In this document: piece after piece, positions 7,417 to 14,187 of the stretch
Layout: each line of letters opens with the position of its first letter
How positions within the stretch are numbered: the stretch's first letter is position 1
Translations under genes and position numbers: made by a program
Assembly (NCBI GenBank): GCA_016188575.1
Contig: JACPHN010000113.1
Span: 1 to 21,458, forward strand
Reading direction: 5' to 3'
Length of the DNA: 21,458 bases
From: Candidatus Schekmanbacteria bacterium
GTDB taxonomy: Bacteria > CSSED10-310 > JACPHN01
The notes under the pieces: model-generated
What the model was told of the DNA's origin: nothing
Database searches by the model: none
What the model saw: the letters and a program-made list of their open reading frames with translations, nothing else

Positions 7417-8784
7417 TCAGAAATCGATCTGCACCCGTAGGGCATACAAGAAAAGGTCGCCAGCGCCGACGACCGCGCCCGGGTTGCTGACGTACTGGAC
7501 GTGCGGGCTCACCCGTACGCCGGCCTCCAGGCGGTAGCTGTAATAGACCTCTGCGAAGGTTTCGCCTCCGGAGACGGCCGCGCCATCGAGACGCTCGGAC
7601 ACCTTGCCATACTTGTCGCTCCCATGCGTGTAGGCCGCGGCCAGCCCCAGGACGTCACCGCCGCGGCGCCAGAGGTTGCCGTAGAGCCGCCCTCCGAGCG
7701 ACACCGCATGGTCGAAGGTGCTCACGGCCGGGTCTTGCCAGCCGTAGCGGAGGAAGAGGGTGAGATCGCTCGCGACCTGCTGGTCCAGGCTGACTCCGGC
7801 TCCCCAGCTCGGCTTTCCCTCGCCCTCAATGTCTTCGAAGTCGAGATGGTCGGTGCGATTTGTCCAGCCGAACATGCGGTAATTCCCCAGCAGGCCGTAG
7901 TAGCTGCGGCTGACGTCGAGCTCGCCGATGGCGAAGGGATGGTCGAGGGCGTCCGTGTAGTCGCCATCGCCCTCGAACAGCCCGAAGTGCGTCTCGACGG
8001 TGAGCGCCTTGTTGTAGACGGAGGTGAGCCGCCACGCCAGACGCGCGCCCAGGCCGTAGCCGTTGTCGTCGCCTCCCCAATCGATCGCCAGGTTGTTCAC
8101 GAACACGTCCGCCAGAAACTGCTGGGTCTCGTCATTTGCCACGCTGTTGGCGTCGAAGAAGCCAGTCGGGTCCATCGCACCGAGCTGGAAACCCACGCGG
8201 CGATCCACGACCGTCGGGTAGGGCAGGATCAGCTCGTACCAGGCCTCGGCGAGCTTGAAGTTGTCCTCCCCCACCTCGAGGTCGGCGTTCGCGCCCGAGA
8301 AGCCCGAGGGAAGCGCATGCGCCACTCCTTCGCCCCGCCCCACGAGCCCGCGGCCGTAACCCAGCCCATACTCGCCGACGGGCATTGTGACGTCGAGGTC
8401 ACCGGAGACGCTTACCTCTGCCGTGTCTCCCCCCGCGCTATCGCTGCCCTCGTTACCGGCCGTGCCCTGTCCGATGAACGTCAGCCCGCCACCCAGCCCG
8501 ACCCCGTCGAGGGCGTCGAGCACCGCCGCACCCACCCTCTGGCTGTAGCCCAACCGCTCGACCTCTTCCCCAAGCGCCTCGACCCGGTCGGCAACTGGCA
8601 TCGCCCCGGTCTGCTCCACTTCTGCCGTGCCCTGCAGCCCCAGCCCGGCTTCGAGCTCCTCCACCCGTCTCTTCAACCCCTCCAGCTCCTTCCTCACCTC
8701 CTGATCACCGTCAGCCCCCGCCACCGCGCAGCTCAATACCGTGAACACGCCAATCACCACGACTTGCACCAGTCTTCTGGCCAT
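7417..8784 (-). CDS. OprB-family outer-membrane porin embedded in the iron operon
   Basis: The product is 455 aa, starting at ATG 8784 (GGGGAT upstream). The signal peptide is about 1-24 (VVVIGVFTVLSCAVAGA), followed by a short coiled coil (EVRKELEGLKRRVEELEAGL). A long barrel region then alternates aromatic and polar residues and ends in Phe (LYALRVQIDF), the usual outer-membrane insertion signal. Late segments (LFLRYGWQDPAVSTFDHAVS, VLGLAAAYTHGS, FAEVYYSYRLEAGVRVSPHV, VQYVSNPG) match the carbohydrate-selective porin OprB pattern. A signal-peptide, coiled-coil and OprB-barrel layout also occurs in cyanobacterial porins, some of which have been linked to inorganic iron entry. The gene sits between the P19 gene (103-bp gap) and DUF2318 (9-bp gap) on the same strand, so it probably supplies the outer-membrane entry step for the metal. 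Substrate specificity is inferred from position only. Confidence 0.9.
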   Translation of the reverse strand: MARRLVQVVVIGVFTVLSCAVAGADGDQEVRKELEGLKRRVEELEAGLGLQGTAEVEQTGAMPVADRVEALGEEVERLGYSQRVGAAVLDALDGVGLGGGLTFIGQGTAGNEGSDSAGGDTAEVSVSGDLDVTMPVGEYGLGYGRGLVGRGEGVAHALPSGFSGANADLEVGEDNFKLAEAWYELILPYPTVVDRRVGFQLGAMDPTGFFDANSVANDETQQFLADVFVNNLAIDWGGDDNGYGLGARLAWRLTSVYNKALTVETHFGLFEGDGDYTDALDHPFAIGELDVSRSYYGLLGNYRMFGWTNRTDHLDFEDIEGEGKPSWGAGVSLDQQVASDLTLFLRYGWQDPAVSTFDHAVSLGGRLYGNLWRRGGDVLGLAAAYTHGSDKYGKVSERLDGAAVSGGETFAEVYYSYRLEAGVRVSPHVQYVSNPGAVVGAGDLFLYALRVQIDF

Positions 8785-8887
8785 AGCTATCCCCTACTCG
8801 CGTTCCTTGCCTCGCTGTCGTGAGCACCCGCGCCAAACGAGCGCCCGGACTCCTCGCCCGCCTGATGAGCAGCCGGCGGAGCGCTCC

Positions 8888-9427
8888 TCAGTAGCCCCGT
8901 CCCTTGCCGAGACCCAGAAACTCGAATTCCCACGTCATCGCAAAGCTGGGAAACCAGGGGCGGACTCCCGTGGCCTTGTCCGTGTGCCTGCCAAAGCCGT
9001 TCTTGCGCGGATTGTCGACGGTGTATTCCACCTGGTACCGGCCGACGCCGGGCATGATCACGTTGTCGCCGTAATGCGGCCCATCGGACGCGACCATGGG
9101 CATCATCGTCCCCTCGACGGTCTGGCCGGTGTCGAGGTTGGTGAGCTTGTAGGTCACCGTCAGGTAGGGGATCCACTCTCCCTCGCCGAACCCGTTCGGG
9201 TTGCCGGTGCTGGCGTGGATGTCCGCCTCGAGGTGGACGTCCGCCTTCTCATGCTTCTCATGCGACATTTCCGGATCCATCTGGATCGGCTGCAGGTAGA
9301 CGGCGGCGATCTCCATGCCGTAGCGGACCTGCGGAAGCCCGATCGGATACTCCACGAATGCCGCCGCCTGCCCGAGCAGAAACGCCGAGCTCAATGCCAC
9401 CAGCACGAACACGAGTTGCTTTTTCAT
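8888..9427 (-). CDS. Periplasmic metal-binding protein of the P19 / FetP (Tpd) family
   Basis: The product is 179 aa. The start is ATG 9427 (MKKQLVFVLVAL), with AAAGGGA upstream and 13 bases after the FTR1 stop; an earlier in-frame start would overlap that gene and lacks a signal peptide. The signal peptide is cleaved near Ala23, before FVEYPIG. The P19 signature is fully kept: YGMEIAAVYLQPIQM, then HLEADIHA with His65, Glu67 and His71, then MVASDGPHYG with Met111, Asp115 and His118, and GFGRHTD with His148. These match the residues that bind copper and the second metal in Campylobacter jejuni P19 (His42, Glu44, Met88, Asp92, His95, His132). P19 and FetP are periplasmic dimers that work with an FTR1-type permease in iron acquisition under limitation. 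There is an extra His/Glu-rich stretch (MSHEKHEKADVH) just before the site. Confidence 0.96.
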   Translation of the reverse strand: MKKQLVFVLVALSSAFLLGQAAAFVEYPIGLPQVRYGMEIAAVYLQPIQMDPEMSHEKHEKADVHLEADIHASTGNPNGFGEGEWIPYLTVTYKLTNLDTGQTVEGTMMPMVASDGPHYGDNVIMPGVGRYQVEYTVDNPRKNGFGRHTDKATGVRPWFPSFAMTWEFEFLGLGKGRGY

Positions 9428-9440
9428 CGTTTGTCCCTTT

Positions 9441-10721
9441 CTAGGATCCTGCACCAACTGGTCTCGGAGTCTCGACTGACGCGATGGGATGCGGCCAATC
9501 TCTGCGGCGGCGCCACCCCACGAGCACCACCGCGGCTGCGCAGACGAACAGCCCCTGGATCACGGTCGTCTGCACGGAGGGATAGAGCCCCAAGAGCTCC
9601 ACGTGAGGGAGGAGCGATAGCGGCGTGTCGCCCACGAGCCCCCCCTCCTGGAGCTCGTGCACTCCCTTTCCCGCAAACACGAAGGCAAGGTAATAGAGGA
9701 AACCACCCGTCACCGCGAAGAACGGTCCGAGCGGAATCGTGGCCACCACCTTCCTGAAGATCACGAACAGGCCGCCAAGGAGCAGGCACCCTGCACCAAA
9801 GCCGCTCCATATCGCGTTGCGAGCCCCTTCGGTGCCCGCTAGCAGCGCCTGGTAGAAGAGCACGGTTTCCGCGCCCTCTCGATACACGGCGAGAAAGGCG
9901 GCGGTTGCCAGGGCGACCGCGCTGCCTCTGCTCACCGCGTCTTCCACCGTGCCCTGGATGAACCGCTGCCAGCGCCGGCTCTGGGCCTTGCCGACGAGCC
10001 AGTAGCTCACGTAGAAAAGCACGAGCGAAGCGAGCAGCATGGTCAGGCCCTCCACCACCTCCTGCCCCGCCGGTGACACGGAAAGGACGCTCGCGAAGAG
10101 AAAAGCCGTCAGGAAGCTAGCCGCCACCGCTGCGGCCCCGGCCCCATAGACCACCCGCAGCTCGCGCCTTCTCCCGGTGCGCTGCAGATACGCGACGAGA
10201 GCACCCAAGAGGAGGATCGCTTCGAATCCCTCGCGCAGAATGATCAGCAGCGACTGGACGAAGATGCCTCGCGCACCCGACGAGCGGGACGGCTCGACGC
10301 CGGGGTCCGCGGCGGATTCCGCAAAGGATGGGTCGTTGCGGAGCCCGCTCAGCGCTGCGACGTCCTCCACCAGCATGGCCCGCAACTCGGCGGCGACGCG
10401 CTCGATCTCGGCCGGCGGCGCCTGGTCGCGCACCAGATACCGCAGGCTGCGGAACAGTTTTTCGATGCGGTAGTTGCGCTTTGCCGAGATGAACTGTCTG
10501 ACCGCGATTTCCAGCCCGCTGGACTCGTAGGCAACGAAATAGGCGTCGGAGAAGCTCTGGTCGGCGCGCGCAAAATCGCCGCCGCGATAAGCCCCGAGGC
10601 CGGCGGCGACGTAGGTCTCAATTTGCTCGAGCCCCCGCTCCCACTGCGTGCCCGCTTCCAGCGGCGGAACGGCGAGCACGGCCAGGCACACCAACACCCC
10701 GATTCGCAGGCGAACCTTCAT
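9441..10721 (-). CDS. FTR1-type high-affinity iron permease with N-terminal periplasmic domain (FetM / Cj1658 type)
   Basis: The product is 426 aa. ATG 10721 is chosen because GAGGAGA lies five bases upstream and a signal peptide follows (RIGVLVCLAVLAVPPLEA). The frame is open 54 codons further, but that stretch covers the predicted leader and operator. Residues 24-150 form a helical periplasmic domain (LEQIETYVAAGLGAYRGG, then DFARADQSFSDAYFVAYESS). Seven membrane spans follow. The two iron-translocation motifs of the FTR1/OFeT family are present: REGFE at 163-167 and REGAE at 281-285. The family carries ferric iron, usually after oxidation or delivery by a periplasmic partner. Here the partner is P19, encoded immediately downstream. 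The gene is first in the operon and is preceded by a strong promoter and a palindrome. Confidence 0.96.
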   Translation of the reverse strand: MKVRLRIGVLVCLAVLAVPPLEAGTQWERGLEQIETYVAAGLGAYRGGDFARADQSFSDAYFVAYESSGLEIAVRQFISAKRNYRIEKLFRSLRYLVRDQAPPAEIERVAAELRAMLVEDVAALSGLRNDPSFAESAADPGVEPSRSSGARGIFVQSLLIILREGFEAILLLGALVAYLQRTGRRRELRVVYGAGAAAVAASFLTAFLFASVLSVSPAGQEVVEGLTMLLASLVLFYVSYWLVGKAQSRRWQRFIQGTVEDAVSRGSAVALATAAFLAVYREGAETVLFYQALLAGTEGARNAIWSGFGAGCLLLGGLFVIFRKVVATIPLGPFFAVTGGFLYYLAFVFAGKGVHELQEGGLVGDTPLSLLPHVELLGLYPSVQTTVIQGLFVCAAAVVLVGWRRRRDWPHPIASVETPRPVGAGS

Positions 10722-10902
10722 CGCAGTCTCCTCATGACTTCCAGCCGACAGGCGCCGAGACTTCCGGCCGGAACCTGCCATCTTTATTTCATCGCCTCGG
10801 CCGGTCGGCCGAGGACACTCATACGCGCTCTGGACTCCCGCGGAACCTGTCGGGGAGGAGACTGCGGTGCTCACTTCTGTCAAGCATGCCTGACAAGAGC
10901 GT
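10722..10902 (-). other. Long 5' leader of the iron operon
   Basis: If the predicted promoter is used, transcription starts near 10903 and leaves a leader of about 180 bases before the FTR1 ATG. It includes the operator palindrome at its 5' end. The remaining leader, for example the GGCCGGTCGGCCGAGG region near 10800, could fold, but I recognise no known riboswitch. An in-frame open reading extension exists, but it has no signal peptide and unfavourable composition. Confidence 0.35.
10878..10895. promoter_or_regulatory. 18-bp palindromic operator candidate for the iron operon
   Basis: TGTCAAGCATGCCTGACA is an inverted repeat with eight of nine pairs matching around a GCATGC core. It begins about eight bases after the predicted transcription start, which suits a repressor that blocks early transcription. 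It does not resemble a classical Fur box. The GC-centred dyad with CTTGA/CCTGA arms is closer in style to sites of DtxR/MntR-type metalloregulators. No regulator gene is in the window, so the factor is not identified. Confidence 0.6.
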
Positions 10903-10938
10903 TCGGGTTAAAGTAGGCGCGGTGCCAGGGTTTGTCAA
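10903..10938 (-). promoter_or_regulatory. Sigma70-type promoter of the FTR1-P19 operon
   Basis: On the minus strand a perfect -35 TTGACA (10938-10933) is followed by a 17-bp spacer and TACTTT (10915-10910) as a modest -10. This puts the start near 10903, just ahead of the 18-bp palindrome. The exact spacing and perfect -35 make this the best promoter candidate in the window. Confidence 0.6.
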
Positions 10939-11068
10939 GTGGCATTAACGAAAATCCACCGGCCCGCGGCCGCGTTTCCTCGGTTGCGTCCAGTCGGTGC
11001 CAAACGCATCCGTGGGACACGGCTGCGAGGGGTAGCCAGACGTCATGGTGGAGGGTCTCTGCTGCTTC

Positions 11069-14000
11069 TTACCTTTTTTCCGGCGTCGCCGGTTGGGTGC
11101 CAAAGCGCTGCCGGAACCGATCAAGCAACAGGTAGAAGGTCGGCAGGGCAAGCAGCGTGAACAGCGTCGAGGTGACCAGGCCGCCGGTCATCACCACCGC
11201 CAGCGGGCGCTCGACCTCGGTGCCGTGCAGCCGCAGCACCAGCAGCGGCAGCAGGCCGAGGATCGCCACCGACGCCGTCATGATCTTCGGGCGCAGCCGC
11301 CCGATGCTCGCTTCCCGCAGCGCCTCGGAGAACTGCCGCCCTGCGGCGAGCAGGCCGCGCGTCTGGGTGACGAGCACCAGGCCGTTTTGGACGGCGATGC
11401 CGAACAGGCCGATCAGGCCCACCAGCGACGAAACGTTCCAGGTCTCGCCGGCGAGGAGCAGCGCGACGATGCCGCCGACGAAGGCCACCGGCAGGGCAGC
11501 GACGATCATCAGCGCCTCGGCCACCGAGCCGAGCGCCAGGTAGAGCAGCAAGAAGACGGCGACTCCAGCGACCGCGATCGCAAACCCCAGCGCGCGGGCG
11601 GCGCGGGCTTGGTTCTCGACCCGACCGCCGACGTCGACGAAGTAGCCGGTGGGCAGCTCGAGCTCGGCGGCGAGCAGCCGGCGGGCGTCGCCGGCGACAC
11701 TGCCGAGGTCGCGCCCGACCACGCTCGCCTCGACGGCGATCCGCCGGCTACCGGCCTCGCGCCGCACGGCCGCAGGACCGAAGGTTTCCTCGATGATGGC
11801 GAGCTGCTCGAGCGGGATGCGGCTGCCGTCGTTGCCGTCGACGAGCAGGCCGCGCAGGTCGGCGAGGTTGGCCCGGCGGTCGTCGCCGAGCCGCACGACA
11901 AGCGCGTAGCGCCGCTGCCCGCGCCAGATCTCCGACACCTCCTCGCCGACCAGTCCGATGCGGACCGCGCGGATGACGTCGCCAGGCCTCAGTCCCCTCC
12001 GGGCGACGGCGGCGCGGTCGATCGTGATGCGCAACTGCGGCAGCCCGGTGAGCTGTTCGGCACGCAGGTCGGCGATCCCGTCGACGCGCTCGAGCAATTC
12101 GCGCGCCTCCTGGGCCAGCCGGGCAAGCTCGCCCAGGTCGCTGCCGAAGATCCGCACCGAGATGTCGGCGGGAGTGCCGCCGAGCCCCTCGTCGATGCGC
12201 ATGCCGAGCGGCGTCGTTATCAGCACCCCGACGCCCGGCACGTCCTCGGCCTGCTCGCGCATCGCCGCCTCGATCTCGCCGAGCGTGCGGGCGCGGTCCT
12301 TGCGCAGCACGACCAACACGTCGGAGACGGTGTGCGGCATCGGGTCCTCGGTGCTCTCGGCGCGGCCGGTGCGCCGCACCACGTCCTCGACCTCCGGCAC
12401 CGCCCGCAGCGCGTCCTCGAGCTGTCGGTTGAGGTGGTCGACCGTGGCCAGCGACGCTTCCGCCGGGAGCGACGTCTGGATGAGGAACGCCCCCTCGTCG
12501 AGCGCCGGCATGAAGTCGCTGCCGACCAGCAGCGCGAGCGCGAGCGCCGGCACGGTGAGGGCGAGCGAAAGTAGCTGCACGAGGCCAGGTCGCCGCAGGC
12601 AGGCGTCAAGCACTGGTGCGTAGAGACCCTTGAGCCACCGCACCAGCCAGACGTCTTCGTGCCGGCCAGCCGGGCCTGGCCGGAGAAGCAGCGCTCCGGC
12701 CACCGGCACCAGCGTGAGCGCGAGCAGCAGCGCCGCGGCCACCGACGCGATCACCGCCGCGGCCAGCGGCGCATACATCCGTCCTTCGATCCCCTCCATG
12801 GCGAAGAGCGGCACGAAGACCGCGATCACGATGAGGGTGGCGAAGGTGATCGGCTGGGCGACCTCGATGGCGGCGGCCAGGGTGCGCTCGTGCCGGTCAC
12901 CGCCGTCAGCGCGGCGCTCACGTATCCGATGCACCATGTTCTCGGTCATGATGATCGCCGCATCGACGAGCAGCCCGACGGCGATGGCGAGGCCGCCGAG
13001 GGTCATGGTGTTGAGGCCGATGCCGAAGTGGCGCAGGAGGAGACCGGCGAGCGCGATCGAGACCGGGATGGTGAGGGTGACGAGCAATGCCGCCCGCAGG
13101 TCGCCCAGCAGTACGAAGAGCACCGCGACGACGAGCAGGGCGCCGAGCAGCACGGCTCGGCCGACGCCGGCGAGCGCCGAGCCGATCAGCTCCGACTGGT
13201 CGTAGACGATCCGCAGGGTCACCCCCCGTGGCAGCCCCCGTCGCAGGTCGTCGACGGCCCGCCGGATGGCGGCCGCCACCCGCACCGTGTCGGCGCCGAA
13301 CTGCTTTACGACCCGGCAACTGACCACCTCGCCGCTCAGCCGGTGGGCGAGGCCGCGTCGCACCGCCGGCGCCTCGCGCACGTCGGCGACGTCGCCGAGC
13401 AGCACCGGGGTCGAGCCCCGCACCGCCACGACTGTCGTCTGCAGGTCCTCGATCGATTCCGCCCGGCCAACCGCCCGCACCGCCCATTCCATCGACCCAT
13501 GGACCACGAAGCCGCCGGCGGCGTTCTCGTTGGCCCCTTCGACCGCGTGCAGCAGCTCTCCGAGCGCCACGCCGCGGGCGGCCATACGCTCGGGATCGAG
13601 TTGCACCTGGAACTGCCGCAGGTAGCCGCCCAGCCGCTCGACGGCGGCGACGCCGGGGACGGCGAGCAGGCGGTTGGTGACCTCGAGCTCGGCCAGGTCG
13701 CGCAGCGTCATCAGGTCCGCGGCGCCCGGCTCGGCCTCGAGGGTGAGCTCGAAGACCTCGTTGAGGCGGCCGGTGAGGCTCGACAGCACCGGCGGCTCGG
13801 TGCCGGCCGGCAGCTCCGTGGCGGCCTGGGCGACGCGCTCGGCGACGAGCTGCCGGGCGCGGTGATAGTCGGTGTCGGGCTCGAGCTCGACCGAGACGGT
13901 GGCGACGCCGAGCTGGCTGCTCGAGCGGATCCGCCGCACGTCGGGCAGCCCCCCGAGCGCGCTCTCAAAGGGGATAGCGATCGCCGTGTCGAGCTCTTCG

Positions 14001-14176
14001 GCGCCCATCGCGGCGTTCTGAACGATGACGTTGAAGACCGGGGCGGAAAGGTCCGGGAAGACGTCGCGGGGAAGGTCGTCAAAGGCGGCCAGACCCGCCG
14101 CGGCACCGCCGAGGGCAAGCACCACGGCGAGCAGCGGTTTTCGGAAGAAGGTTTCGATGATGCGTCCGATCACCAT
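11069..14176 (-). CDS. Heavy-metal efflux RND pump, CusA/CzcA family
   Basis: The product is 1035 aa, starting at ATG 14176 with AGGAGG seven bases upstream. The frame continues upstream, but that part is a shadow of the adaptor gene. The N-terminus (IGRIIETFFRKPLLAVVLAL) and DDLPRDVFPDLSAPVFNVIV are typical of the HME-RND family. Two repeats of membrane and periplasmic domains are evident. In membrane helix 4, AIAVGLLVDAAIIMTENMV has Asp405 and Glu412, matching the proton relay of CusA; the extra Asp found in CzcA (DFG) is missing. However, the three CusA metal-binding methionines appear absent: the 560s read FLIQTS, the equivalent of Met623 is His615 in DPMPHTVSD, and the third site is Glu near 663 in RIDEG. 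The pump exports a metal cation from periplasm or cytosol via the adaptor and outer-membrane factor encoded next to it. The substrate is uncertain. Confidence 0.95.
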   Translation of the reverse strand: MVIGRIIETFFRKPLLAVVLALGGAAAGLAAFDDLPRDVFPDLSAPVFNVIVQNAAMGAEELDTAIAIPFESALGGLPDVRRIRSSSQLGVATVSVELEPDTDYHRARQLVAERVAQAATELPAGTEPPVLSSLTGRLNEVFELTLEAEPGAADLMTLRDLAELEVTNRLLAVPGVAAVERLGGYLRQFQVQLDPERMAARGVALGELLHAVEGANENAAGGFVVHGSMEWAVRAVGRAESIEDLQTTVVAVRGSTPVLLGDVADVREAPAVRRGLAHRLSGEVVSCRVVKQFGADTVRVAAAIRRAVDDLRRGLPRGVTLRIVYDQSELIGSALAGVGRAVLLGALLVVAVLFVLLGDLRAALLVTLTIPVSIALAGLLLRHFGIGLNTMTLGGLAIAVGLLVDAAIIMTENMVHRIRERRADGGDRHERTLAAAIEVAQPITFATLIVIAVFVPLFAMEGIEGRMYAPLAAAVIASVAAALLLALTLVPVAGALLLRPGPAGRHEDVWLVRWLKGLYAPVLDACLRRPGLVQLLSLALTVPALALALLVGSDFMPALDEGAFLIQTSLPAEASLATVDHLNRQLEDALRAVPEVEDVVRRTGRAESTEDPMPHTVSDVLVVLRKDRARTLGEIEAAMREQAEDVPGVGVLITTPLGMRIDEGLGGTPADISVRIFGSDLGELARLAQEARELLERVDGIADLRAEQLTGLPQLRITIDRAAVARRGLRPGDVIRAVRIGLVGEEVSEIWRGQRRYALVVRLGDDRRANLADLRGLLVDGNDGSRIPLEQLAIIEETFGPAAVRREAGSRRIAVEASVVGRDLGSVAGDARRLLAAELELPTGYFVDVGGRVENQARAARALGFAIAVAGVAVFLLLYLALGSVAEALMIVAALPVAFVGGIVALLLAGETWNVSSLVGLIGLFGIAVQNGLVLVTQTRGLLAAGRQFSEALREASIGRLRPKIMTASVAILGLLPLLVLRLHGTEVERPLAVVMTGGLVTSTLFTLLALPTFYLLLDRFRQRFGTQPATPEKR

Positions 14177-14187
14177 GGTGGGTCCTC

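Noticed and set aside
8876-8887. GGAGCGCTCC palindrome at the end of the P19 gene as a terminator or attenuator
   Set aside because: Only ten bases, no T-run, and it overlaps the region of the stop codon; too weak to support a claim.
10722-10883. Extended N-terminus of the FTR1 permease from an earlier start
   Set aside because: It would cover part of the operator palindrome, has no signal peptide and no ribosome site, while ATG 10721 has both a strong ribosome site and a signal peptide directly after it.
10878-10895. Classical Fur box at the iron operon
   Set aside because: The dyad has a GCATGC core and TGTCA arms and does not fit the GATAATGATAATCATTATC consensus.
11045-12574. Long plus-strand open frame opposite the RND pump
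   Set aside because: Its composition (His, Asp, Gln, Arg-rich, no domains) is typical of an antisense shadow in GC-rich DNA; the minus strand is clearly the pump. The same holds for the long plus-strand frames opposite the iron operon.
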